Assembly: GCF_030848805.1 (NCBI RefSeq)
Contig: NC_092367.1
Location: forward strand, 4,619,019 to 4,683,018
Reading direction: 5' to 3'
DNA length: 64,000 nucleotides
From: Temnothorax longispinosus
Lineage: Eukaryota > Arthropoda > Insecta > Hymenoptera > Formicidae
Every line of letters starts with the position of its first letter. The stretch's first letter is position 1. Below are positions 50,801-59,260 of the stretch, one piece after another. Below the pieces are notes generated by a model. The model searched no databases. It was not told the DNA's origin and was given only the letters and a program-made list of their open reading frames with translations. The position numbers and the translations under genes are program-made.

Positions 50801-53800
50801 ATGCGAGCGAAAATCGAGACAAATTAATAGGACAATGCACATCACGAAGAATGGATATACGAGCGAATTTGTCGGACGGACGGACGTACGGACGAACGGA
50901 TAGGTGAACAGGTGAAAAAATGAACGAATGAACGGAGGATGAAATGGCTCGTAGGCGAATAAATCGAAAAGGGGCAAAGATAAACGTCGCTGACGCGAAA
51001 TACGAGTTGGAAAGAGAGGCGGCAGGATGCTCCAACATTTCCAAACACAAAATGGCGCGCGGCGGAAGAGGACGATCCTCAATAGCGTTGACGAGTCGAG
51101 TCGACCGCGGCGGTTTTACCGTTACGCGACCCAATGACGAGAGATACGCTCGCCGCGAGAAACGTGGCCGCTTCCGACTATTCGATGGTGCCTCGTGGCC
51201 GATAGTATACGGTATAATGCGAACGCGTGTTCCGCGAGTGTTGCCGCTACGATGAAGTAGGTTCCGCACCGCACGCATCGCGGAGAGAAGTCGTATAAAA
51301 GGTCAAGAGATTTATTTCACTGAGAGAGCGGCGAATTCGTCGAAGAAATATCTGATATAAAAATGTCTCCGGAGATATTCGCGGAAGAGAATTTAAATCC
51401 CCGTTACTCGCTCTCCTACGCTCGACAGTAAAATGATAAAATAAGATTGCGTTCGTTATCCTGCCTCCTTATTTCGCGATTGCTTGTAGAAATTTTCATT
51501 TCTCGAAACTTATCTGTCCTTCGGTTACTTCGTAATAATTCCTGAATACGTATATTGCAAAGGTTCCCATTTCGTTCTCAATTATTAACATTGATATATT
51601 GAATATACTGCATTCTTATTCACGGCGAAGTAGAAAATTCCAGCTTGAATGGCTAAGCTCGTGGGTGAATGGGGTAGAGTAAGTCCGACAGGCAGATGTA
51701 CAGATGAACCTCAACTGAGACTCATAGAGTTTCTCCATTTGAATATACGAAACCGTGACAAGACGTACGCCGCAACGTACGTCATAAGCTTCATTGTTGA
51801 GTACCACGAGTCTCCTCTGTGGGAGCAGTCGAATAGACAACATTTCCTGCTCCCATTGAAACTTCGCCGTACGTTTTTTTTTTACGTCGTACAATCGTCG
51901 ATTACGATTGAGAGTGGGTGTTTAGTTAATTTTGATCAACGGTGACCAAACAGAGAGAGAGAGAGAGAGAGAGAGTCCACCGTAAATATCGCGACGTTTG
52001 GCGATCGCGACAGTACGGCACTATTAGTTTTCAACGTCACCGCGCGCTGTGATATTCGATTTTCGCAATGATTTGTGTCGACATTCGATGTTACGTTACG
52101 ATAGCGAAACACCATGATGCTGTGTCATGTGTGAAAATCGATTTTTATAATGATAAAACCGTCTGTGTAACGTACAAAAATTACTGATACACATATCAAG
52201 AATATTTTAAATATTCTCGCTCGATTAATTTTTTCGTCGACTGATTCAAAAACTTTTTTTGAAATATGATTTATCTTAAATTGATTAATTGCACCATTAA
52301 ATATTTATTATATAAAATAATTATAAATTAAATTATCAATGACGTTCTCTTGAAACAATATCCTTTTCATTTTACGTTGTTATTCTCACTCTCGATTATG
52401 ATTAAATTTTTTAATTAAAACTGAATTCTATGTATGCCTCCTTTTTCAATTTATATGAAATATTACCGAAAATTCATATTCGGTAATTTTTGCCATTTAT
52501 ATTCACTGAACAAACGTAACGATGCGATGGAGAAGTGGATGGGAATGACGTGTTGTTTCCGCCGTGTTCGCTATGAACGCACAAACAGCATTGGAATGCT
52601 GATATTTTTTTTTAAATTTCTTCTCTCTGTAAAGATATAACAACAATCAAACTTCAACTTACAAATACTTACGCACACGAAACAAACGTTATTTGAAAAT
52701 GGGAGACGTTTAACAACTATTTGTCCTGTTAAATACACATTTACAATTGTAAAATATAAAAAAATTTTTTCCCATCGGCCATTCCTTTTGTGTTATGACA
52801 TTTTTTATATTCCATTACAAAATTGCGGATGTAACACACATTGACTGTACGTGTGTAACAGCTTTGTACGTAATAGATTTTTTATGAATTTCCGCGCGAA
52901 ATTTTAGTGAGGAAAAAAAGAAAGAGAGAAAGAGAGAGAGAAACACAGGAACGAGATCGTTCAATGCTCGTTGTTGGAGCACACGTTACAATGGTGCCGT
53001 CTCTATAGACACACGTGGGCATTGAAGTTGAACGTATGCCATTGTAATGGACGAGTAAATACGAGTTATTTCGAAGTTATAAAATTTTCTCAAAACCTTT
53101 CCGCGTATCCTCTCTCCCCGAAATTAATCTTTATGATCGTCATCCTTCGCGCTTTAATTGGATAGTTTACGGCGAAAACACGAGCGAGGGTAAACCAATT
53201 TCTCTGTAGAATACCAACGTTCCGGATATTCTCTAACGGTACTGCCGCTGCCACCACCGCCGCCGTCGTCGTCGTCGTCGTCGCCGTAAAGACAGGAATT
53301 CACGCAGCTCGGCAGTGCCGACTAACCGTAGCTGGCGACGAACCGTTTTCGCCTGTTCATTATTTCGTAAATGCGACACGGCGCGAATATCCAACGCCTT
53401 TCGCGTCGCTAAATGCCGGCGTATTATTCCCTCACTTGCTTTAATGCTCGAGAGTACGTACGATTCGTCGACAATCGGCATTGTCAACGCCGGCGAAACG
53501 GCACGCAGCTCCGGCGTTAATTGCGCGAAACGGCGAACTCACACAGGCAAGAAGGGGGGAGTCGGTGAACCCAAAAACTAGGTTGACTTCCGACAGGTAA
53601 TTTGTATCGCCATTATCGCGGTCCCACGCAGCCGGCGCGTTCGACGGGCTGGCTGCTCGCGCGTCCCCCGCGAATTTATTCCGTCTTAATGGAAAATGTG
53701 TGTACGAGCGCGAAGCTGTAAAGCTCGGCGATGGAGAGGCCGATCGATTCTTACACATCGAGCGTCTCTCTTGCGGTCGATTTCCTCATCGGGTCACCGG

Positions 53801-56800
53801 GTTATCGGGTTACCATGACGCCAATCGATCGCCCGTTAATGCTGTCACCGCGCCTATGGCTATAATGCACAAAAAAGTTATAAAAAGCATTAAAAAGAAA
53901 AATACATTCAGCTTTATTTTCCTAATAATGGGAATTTTTTGCGCTAAAATATTAGTTCAGTCGGTTTGTCGTCGTTTTAACGAGTTTTATTCTTTCTTTT
54001 TGTTTCAGACCTTGTCAGAGCGCGCGTCGACGAGACGCAGATGGACACGCACGAGGGCTCGACGGTGCAGCTGCAGTGCCGATTTCCGCCCCCACGGGAG
54101 AACGTCACATGCTTCTGGCTGACCCACACGAACAACAATCTCGACAACGCGGCGATCGAGAACCGCTCGCTGTCGCCGAACTACAAGGTGTTCATGAACC
54201 TGCAGGAGGGCCGTTACGATCTGCAGATCAGGAACGTGTCCTACGAGCGTGACAACGGCAAGTACGAGTGCAGAGTGAAGGTCAGCAGCACCGGTACCGA
54301 TCTCCACAGGAAGTATATCACTCTGACGGTGCTGAGGGCACCGGGTCCGCCGACGATATCGCCGGCCTCCACCGCGGCCACGGAGGGCCAGAGGCTGGAA
54401 TTGCAGTGCAACACCTACGGCGGCAGTCCCGAGCCCGAGGTGAAGTGGTACCGTGGCAACAACACCACGCTTCTGCACACCGGCAGGACCCTGGAAATCA
54501 TGCCCACGCGGGAGGACGACCGGGCGATCTTCCGGTGCGTCGTGAGAAACCGAGCGATGCGCGAAGGCGAAACTCTGGACGCCTCAGTGACGCTCGACGT
54601 CAACTACTTCCCACGCGTGAGCGTCGGTCCGGAGAACCCGCTCAAGGTCGAGGTGAACGGCACCGCGACTCTCAAATGCCATGTGGACTCGAAGCCGCGG
54701 GTCGGCATGGTACGCTGGTGGCGCGACGGCAGCTTCATCGCCACCAACTTCGAGCACGTCATACCCAAGGTGACGCTGCAGGACGTCGGCAAGTACACCT
54801 GCCACGCGGACAACGGGTTGCAGCCTACCAGCGGTATGGATAAGCGCGGCGGCGAGGCCTACCTGATCCTGGACGTGCTCTATCCGCCCACGGTGTCGAT
54901 CGAGGGCGACGCCGTTCGAGTGGCCGACGTGGAGGACAGCGTGACCGTTCACTGTAACGTGTCCGCCAACCCGTTGCCGACCGTGATCGAGTGGCTGCGA
55001 GACGGCCGGCCGGAGTTCAGGCAGGGTGGTTCGATCCTGCGACTAACCCGTGTCACCGCGGAGCACGCCGGCAACTACACGTGTCGCGCGGTGAACACGA
55101 TTCACCCTACCGGCGGCGAGCGCAGGAATCATTCGGCCTTCGCCAGCGTGACGATCCGGGTGCGGCACAAGCCCGGCCCGGCCAGAGTGACCCCGGACTC
55201 GCCGGTCGCCGTCGAGGGTTCGCGGGTGATCCTCACGTGCATGGCCAGTCCGGCCGGTTACCCCGAGCCGCAGTACAAGTGGTGGAAGGAGGGCGAGAGT
55301 GGCATGATCCCGATGCCCGCACCGTCCGGCCCGAAGTACGAGATCGACTCGGTACACCTCGGTAGCGAGGGCACCTACAAGTGCCACGCTATCAACGAGA
55401 TCGGTATCGGCGAGGCCGCGTCGGTGAACCTCACTGTTCACCAGCCGCCCAAGATTCTCACCAAGCTGCAGCCCCACGTCACGAGGAAGTAAGTAAAAAG
55501 GATCATGCGTGTAAAAATTTTTTTTGGTCTCGCTATTCGAAGCAGAAAAATATTCAATTATTATTTTGAAAAATATTATTTTTCGCGAAACTGCGGTATG
55601 AATAACTATTGTTCGATTTTTAAATATTCCTTGACTCTTTCAAGCTTTCGAAAAGCTTGAAAAGATTATTTTCTGAAATAATATTTTTAGAGATATGTAT
55701 TCGCTGCTTTGGATGTTTCATTCTACATGCAACGGGAAATAGCAATTTCTCGTTGCAATTTCCCTGACAATTCGCTTTTTACAAGGCTGTCACGTTTTTT
55801 CTTCATCTCCCTTTGCCCTTTAATTCTCAACTCGTAGGGGAAACGTCGTTGATGTAATTGTAGAAAGTCTGCGGACTTTACGTCTGCTTTCTTCTACAAA
55901 TTTTCTTCCGTGAGCTATGCACCGCTCGACGAATGAAATAGCTTCTAGCGAGCAGAACAAGATATATCTTCCGTCCTAATAATGTAACGTCTTCTTATCG
56001 CAGAGTCGGCGAGTCGTCGTTCCAAGTATCCTGCGTAGCGCAGGGTAAACCGCGGCCTAGCGTGCGCTGGCTGAAGGACGATCAAGAATTAACGGCCGAC
56101 GAGAGGCTCTACAAAGTAATTACGACGGCGTCGGAGGGCCACGGTAGCGTAATAACCGTAAATTCCACCCTGAGTTTTCTGGGTCACGCTCGTCCGCAGA
56201 CCGACGAAATCGTGGCGGGCGATCGCGGCAAGTACACCTGCGTCTTCGTGAATGAGGTGAAGAAAGTCGAGTCCACGATGATGCTTAAGGTGGAGCACGA
56301 GCCCATAGTTCTCCATCAGCACGGTAAAGTGGCTTACAATCTCCGGGAGACCGCCGAGGTGGCCTGCAAGGTACAAGCGTGGCCAAAGCCCGAGTTTCAG
56401 TGGAGCTTCGGTACCAACGTCGCGACCCTTCAGGGCTCCTCCAGCGACGGTCATTACGAGATCACCACCACGAGCGACAACTACGACGCGTACACGTCCG
56501 TTCTGAGAATGACCAACATCCGCGAGTCCGATTACGGCGATTATACCTGCCGCGCCGCCAACGCTCAGGGTAGCGTCATGTCCACCATCAGGTTGCAGCC
56601 TAAGGGAGCGCCGGAGAGACCGACCAATATTACTGCCATGGAGATCGGGCCCACGTACGTCGCCCTTTTGTGGCAGCTGGGCTTTGACGGTGGCCTGCCC
56701 ATCACGAAATACTTCGTTTCGTACAGAAGAGTGGCCGGTGGTGACGAGATAGTCGCGCCGGACTGCGCCCCTCCTCGAGGACCAGCCGGTCAATGGCTCG

Positions 56801-59209
56801 AGCTCGATTGTCGACGATCGAACCCGTGTAACGTGACCAATCTGGAGCAACATCAGACCTATACCTTCAAGGTTAAGGTCTACAATACCAAGAACCATTC
56901 CGATTATTCCGACGAGGTGTCCGCCACCACGGCAGTGGCCAAGATACCCACGCCGCTTAGAGTTAGCTTCGATCCGGAAAGTAGCACGCTCGCTATTAAT
57001 GTGGGTGCTACATGCTTGGCACTGGTGGCGTCTATCGAGAAGTTCGACGGAGGTTCGGATAGTTCATGGCGAATCGTCGACGAGTGGCCCCTCGAAGTTC
57101 TCGGAAGTGCACCTACTCAAAGAGAGGGAGTATTGGACGATCCCGAAGCGGCCGACTCGGAACCCCGACTGAGAGTTAGGTTGTGCCTCAAAGCAGACCG
57201 GCAGAAATGCGGTGAATACGCGGAAGCCGAAAGTAAGTAATTTGTTTTACAAATATACGGGATAATCGGAGGGAAAAGAGTTAATGTTTGTAAATTCATT
57301 TCAAAATTATTTATCTCGCAAAACCTATAGCTTCTTAATTACTAAAAAATTGCATTATTAGTAAGCTTTAGAATATAATAATTAATTAATTTACAGTTTA
57401 ATATTAATTAATTAAAATAATAATTCTATAATATTTGTAGAGTTAAAACTTTATCACATTAATTCGTAAACTAGACGACATCTCAATAAAAAAAATTTTT
57501 TTTTTTAGTTCTGATGCTACTTTAAATTATGTCGAAAAATTTCCAATCAATACATCTCCATTATATAGAAATTTTCGTCAGTTACAACAATTATTTCTTC
57601 TCGCAGTTTATAAATACAAGCCCTTTTAATAATTAATTTTGAAAGCAGGTGCATATATTTTTCAGCTTAACGGACGTTTGTTCCAGTTAACGGTTATATT
57701 TTCCTCTTGTTATTAACAATGCAAAATTTTTGTAATAATTAAGTAGCCCAATTTTTAAAAGAACGAGAACAACTTAATAAATCTTTTTTTCGGCTGTTAT
57801 TTATTTAATATAATTTTAAAATAAAAATATAGTCGAAACGAAGTTATTTTAGAAATTGTACCTTTGTCGAGACTTTTCACCAAGCGTTCTTTTTCCTCGC
57901 AGTTGGACCATCGTACATCGCACAAGCCGGCTCTCTCGGAACGCCGACTTTAATCGCCCTGATAGTAAGCGGAGCAGTTTTTCTACTTTTCGCGGCCTTG
58001 CTGCTGTTGTTTTGCCGATGCCGGCGGAAACACGCGACGAAGGCGAAAGATTACGAAATGGACTCGAACGCGTAAGTATTCGAATCTAATGCTCGCTGTA
58101 AATTAAGAATACGAAACGATGCGTCGCTTCGCGTGGCACGAATGTGAAGAAGGGCACGGCTCATTGAATTCTTTCTTTTATTCCGTAGCGTCCGGCCGAG
58201 CCTTGTGGCAGGTAACGGCCAGCAAACCCAACCACCCCCACCGTATTATGCCGAGAACAAAGCGCTGGAGCACAGCCTGGATCACGCCTTGGCTTTGGAA
58301 GATTCAAAGACGCCCGCTTATTCGCAATCTGGATACGGTTACCATCAACCTAATCATAATATCAACGGTAAATGTCACACAGAAAATAGTTTCCCCGCAA
58401 AAAATATGTCCCTTTCGACCGCATCGTTACGTTTGTAAAAACTTGTTAAGGTATGCAAATGTATTACACGTGTTCCTTTTTTTTTCCCCAGGCGTGAATA
58501 TGGGTTACATGGACAACAGTTACTCGAATTCCAACAACGGCGGTTCCGTCAATTCGCAGGATTCCATATGGCAGATGAAATCCGCCGCGGCGAACGGTGT
58601 TAACCAGCCGTACGACCTCGCCGGCTACGGTACCACGGAGTCTGATTACCCTACTCACCCTCATTATCTCCCGCAGAGAGAGGATTACAGGGAAAGCCAT
58701 AATCTGAGCCGGCAGCAGTTCTGCACGGAGCCCTTCGCCACCGTCGTCAAGTCTCAGAAACACGTCGGTCGGTATTAGCCTTACGATCGTTTCACGTGAC
58801 TCCCTCCGTCCAGTTCGCCTAGCTTCTAATGACAGTCCCTATATTGCCGGTGTGCGTGCCGGGTTGCAGCGTTATAGATTATATCGTACGTTACATCGAT
58901 CTTCCGCGGCTACACCACATTGTTTCGCGATGCCTCCTCCACCTCCAGAGAGGCCTTGTTTCGTCCTCCCCCCCCTCAGATCGTCCGTTGCCCTCTTCTT
59001 CCGCAATCTCGTAATTCCGCCCTCGTATTAATCGTCTGCCGTATCTCCCAACAGATTCGCCTTACGACGTGTCGGGTTTGCCGTACCAGGAGAATTACGA
59101 CGAGGACACGAAGCCGCCGCAGCAGGCCAGCCTCTCGTACGACGAGAGCCTCGAGTCCGGCTATTCCACGCCGAATAGGCGTAGGATCATCCGGGAGATA
59201 ATCGTTTGA
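34858..59209 (+). CDS. ed: Echinoid: Ig/FN3 adhesion receptor (7 exons, 1186 aa)
   Basis: Spliced coding sequence: 34858-34930, 54009-55488, 56004-57232, 57903-58071, 58189-58367, 58492-58767, 59055-59209. All introns are GT...AG and the frame is continuous. Approximate domains: signal peptide 1-28; Ig1 30-134, Ig2 136-225, Ig3 226-316, Ig4 317-411, Ig5 412-503, Ig6 504-615, Ig7 616-716, each with the Cys, Trp and YxC hallmarks (Ig7 ends DYGDYTCRAANAQG); FN3 720-830; degenerate FN3-like 833-926; transmembrane 943-965; tail 966-1186 ending IIREIIV. In Drosophila, Echinoid is a homophilic/heterophilic adherens-junction protein that antagonises EGFR signalling, supports Notch and Hippo signalling, and binds Bazooka and Canoe through its C-terminal EIIV. 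Seven Ig domains plus EIIV separate it from other nephrin-like proteins and from Fred. The last donor (58768) is the least certain boundary. Confidence 0.93.
35077..35100. repeat. (GTCG)6 tetranucleotide repeat
   Basis: Perfect tandem tetranucleotide just inside ed intron 1, probably length-polymorphic. Confidence 0.85.
35470..36250 (+). pseudogene. Decayed non-LTR reverse transcriptase fragment
   Basis: One frame carries, in order, YADDISLSNG (catalytic YADD box, codons at 35513-35527), about 40 codons later GLAIDGDKSEVV (the usual position of the xxKSEVV motif after YADD in non-LTR reverse transcriptases), and at about 36088-36120 ILKYLGRVIKVDGK (the KYLG motif of the thumb region). All three are in the same frame but are separated by multiple stop codons. 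The spacing between the last two is longer than normal, suggesting an insertion or rearrangement. No endonuclease, 5' region or poly-A tail is identified. It is a dead relic in the same orientation as ed. The clade (R1, Jockey or similar) is not resolved. Confidence 0.6.
36343..36930. mobile_element. 588-bp inverted-repeat element (MITE-like)
   Basis: The 14-bp ends ACACAGTAAAAAAT (36343-36356) and ATTTTTTACTGTGT (36917-36930) are perfect inverted copies. The interior is very AT-rich, non-coding and full of recurring ATGTGTTA/TAACACAT motifs in both orientations (for example around 36430, 36525, 36658 and 36780). AATTTTAACAT occurs just inside both ends. A TA lies immediately left of the element and a TA overlaps the right end, so a TA target duplication is possible with a one-base frayed end. 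It has the shape of a non-autonomous DNA transposon in ed intron 1. Confidence 0.65.
38762..38776. repeat. CG dinucleotide run
   Basis: Alternating CG sequence inside ed intron 1, a potential Z-DNA former. Confidence 0.8.
40411..41112. repeat. Diverged direct repeat pair
   Basis: Copy A (40411-40456) and copy B (41069-41112) share GTCGAT(C/T)CCGAAAG(C/T)CG(A/T)TGAGC followed by TATCGCGTTTAAAG, with scattered substitutions and a 2-base gap. They are in the same orientation, about 650 bp apart. They may be ends or fragments of a dispersed repeat. No coding content is apparent. Confidence 0.5.
40682..40704. repeat. CG/CA alternating run
   Basis: Alternating purine-pyrimidine sequence, mostly CG with one CA interruption, in ed intron 1. 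Confidence 0.8.
42362..42520. mobile_element. 159-bp foldback element with near-complete arms
   Basis: The left arm (about 42364-42423) and right arm (about 42461-42518) are inverted copies. Shared blocks in order are GGCCGxTATTC, GTCAxATCTT, ATCGTCTTAAGTTxATCTTTA and an AGGT tail. TA dinucleotides sit at both outer edges (42362-42363 and 42519-42520), consistent with TA target duplication. The loop is only about 35-40 nt. If transcribed with ed intron 1 it would form a long hairpin RNA, so a miniature transposon and a hairpin small-RNA source are both possible. Confidence 0.6.
45355..45375. repeat. (GTC)7 trinucleotide repeat
   Basis: Perfect trinucleotide run in ed intron 1, not within any supported coding sequence. 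Confidence 0.85.
46231..46254. repeat. 24-bp perfect-arm palindrome
   Basis: Arms TCGCCACGGTT (46231-46241) and AACCGTGGCGA (46244-46254) flank a 2-base centre. The arms are GC-rich and unlikely to pair by base composition alone. It could be a dyad protein-binding site or a hairpin. An additional CAATTCT/AGAATTG pair lies outside it at about 46183 and 46271. Confidence 0.7.
47809..47844. repeat. (GA)18 microsatellite
   Basis: The longest perfect GA run in the window, located in ed intron 1. Confidence 0.9.
50873..50935. repeat. Imperfect GGAC/GAAC tetranucleotide array
   Basis: Degenerate tandem of GGAC, GTAC, GAAC and GGTGAACA-type units, seen directly. It generates spurious Ser/Arg/Pro-rich minus-strand ORFs. 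Confidence 0.65.
51953..51975. repeat. (GA)n microsatellite
   Basis: Perfect GA run of about 23 nt in distal ed intron 1, about 2 kb before exon 2. Confidence 0.85.
53265..53282. repeat. (GTC)6 trinucleotide repeat
   Basis: Perfect trinucleotide run preceded by CCG/CCA-rich sequence, in ed intron 1. Confidence 0.85.
54009..55488 (+). CDS. ed: ed exon 2: Ig1 to Ig5 and start of Ig6
   Basis: The acceptor is a long T-rich tract ending TTTCAG, and the first bases complete Asp25. This 1480-nt exon encodes residues 25-518. It contains Ig1 (Cys48; DNGKYECRVKV), Ig2 (LELQCNTYGG; KWYRGNN; IFRCVVRN), Ig3 (TLKCHVDSK; RWWRDG; GKYTCHADNG), Ig4 (VTVHCNVSAN; EWLRDG; GNYTCRAVN) and Ig5 (VILTCMASP; KWWKEG; GTYKCHAINEIG), then PPKILTKLQPHVTRK, the first strand of Ig6. 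The donor is GTAAGT at 55489. Several NxS/T sequons fit an extracellular, glycosylated region. Third codon positions are strongly G/C, unlike the flanking introns. Confidence 0.95.
55489..56003 (+). other. ed: ed intron 2
   Basis: 515 bp, GTAAGT to ATCGCAG. AT-rich, with a small palindrome at about 55638-55662 centred on AAGCTTTCGAAAAGCTT. It splits Ig6 in phase 2, and joining the exons regenerates Lys518 followed by VGESSFQVSC. Confidence 0.9.
56004..57232 (+). CDS. ed: ed exon 3: rest of Ig6, Ig7, FN3 domains
   Basis: The frame continues as VGESSFQVSCVAQGKPRPSV with the Ig6 Cys and RWLKD Trp, then GKYTCVFVNEV. Ig7 has VACKVQAWPKPEFQWSF and DYGDYTCRAANAQG. A clear FN3 domain follows (APERPTNITAME, VALLWQLGFDGGLPITKYFV, YTFKVKVYN). 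A second FN3-like region (about residues 833-926, starting PTPLRVSF) is compact and poorly conserved. It lacks an obvious aromatic-rich Trp/Tyr core but keeps LRVRLCLK before the membrane. The donor is GTAAGT at 57233, and the junction codon gives Ile928. Confidence 0.95.
57233..57902 (+). other. ed: ed intron 3
   Basis: 670 bp, GTAAGT to CTCGCAG with a T-rich tract before the acceptor. AT-rich, with an A run followed by a T run at about 57488-57507. No coding content seen. Confidence 0.9.
57903..58071 (+). CDS. ed: ed exon 4: transmembrane segment
   Basis: Encodes the juxtamembrane GPSYIAQAGSLGTP, then a hydrophobic helix (TLIALIVSGAVFLLF continuing AALLLLF, about residues 943-965) and a basic stop-transfer CRCRRKH. 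It ends with KDYEMDSN and a partial Ala codon. The single helix followed by basic residues fits a type I membrane protein. Donor GTAAGT at 58072. Confidence 0.95.
58189..58367 (+). CDS. ed: ed exon 5: cytoplasmic tail, proline/tyrosine-rich
   Basis: The acceptor TTCCGTAG completes Ala984. It encodes VRPSLVAGNGQQTQPPPPYY, then NKALEHSLDHALALEDSKTP and AYSQSGYGYHQPNHNIN. The PPPPYY stretch and repeated tyrosines are candidate SH3/WW and phosphotyrosine sites; that is inference. Donor GTAAAT at 58368. Introns on either side are short (117 and 124 bp). Confidence 0.9.
58492..58767 (+). CDS. ed: ed exon 6: cytoplasmic tail
   Basis: A T-run and CCCCAG acceptor complete Gly1044. The exon encodes VNMGYMDNSYSNSNNGG, DSIWQMKSAAANGVNQPYDL and FCTEPFATVVKSQKHV, rich in Asn, Ser and Tyr. 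I place the donor at GTCGGT (58768) because it is the latest GT in the phase required by exon 7, giving ...QKHV-D-SPYDVSGLP. Its consensus is weak. GT at 58630 also fits the phase but would drop 46 residues. If the intron is not removed, the frame stops four codons later (VGRY, stop 58776-58778). Confidence 0.78.
59055..59209 (+). CDS. ed: ed exon 7: C-terminus with EIIV PDZ ligand
   Basis: Acceptor TCCCAACAG at 59054. It encodes SPYDVSGLPYQENYDEDTKP, then ESLESGYSTPNRRRIIREIIV and TGA at 59207-59209. The terminal EIIV is the defining PDZ-binding motif of Drosophila Echinoid, through which it recruits Bazooka and Canoe at adherens junctions (established knowledge). Its presence in the frame predicted from exon 6 is the strongest single support for the identification. 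Confidence 0.9.
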
Positions 59210-59219
59210 GACCTGCCTA

Positions 59220-59235
59220 CCGGCTCACGAGCCGG
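59220..59235 (+). promoter_or_regulatory. Hairpin just after the ed stop codon
   Basis: CCGGCTCACGAGCCGG is a perfect inverted repeat starting 10 nt after the TGA. In RNA it would form a GC-rich stem of about six pairs with a CACG tetraloop. Stem-loops after stop codons can promote readthrough in some insect genes such as headcase. Here a second in-frame stop (TAG 59258-59260) follows, so a role is speculative. Confidence 0.4.
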
Positions 59236-59260
59236 AAACACGCGCACCACCTGGCTATAG

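Larger units (their letters stand above)
42521..53990. other. Intron 1 sequence, distal half, no further gene
   Basis: No coding exon is supported. It contains a C12 run at 43834-43845, GTC runs at 45355-45375 and 53265-53282, a palindrome at 46231-46254, a (GA)18 run at 47809-47844, imperfect CGTTATAACG repeats near 48448-48475, a GGAC/GAAC-rich imperfect repeat at about 50873-50935, a (GA)n at 51953-51975 and AT-rich sequence at 52150-52430 and 52600-52860. Many ORFs of 60-200 codons in CpG-rich patches overlap on both strands and show no domain features. Confidence 0.5.
34931..54008 (+). other. ed: ed intron 1 (19,078 bp)
   Basis: It runs from GTGAGT at 34931 to a long pyrimidine tract and TTTCAG ending at 54008. 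It makes up nearly four-fifths of the coding span. It contains a reverse-transcriptase relic, two inverted-repeat elements, a diverged direct repeat, simple repeats and several hundred-base AT-rich spans. No further coding exon of ed is needed for frame continuity, and I found none. Long first introns in insect developmental genes often hold enhancers; that this one does is inference. Confidence 0.85.

Noticed and set aside
54005..54478. 157-codon minus-strand ORF opposite ed exon 2
   Set aside because: Antisense shadow of the GC-rich Ig-domain coding sequence. Other shadows at 54268-54843, 54991-55365, 55043-55477 and 56089-56898 are rejected for the same reason.
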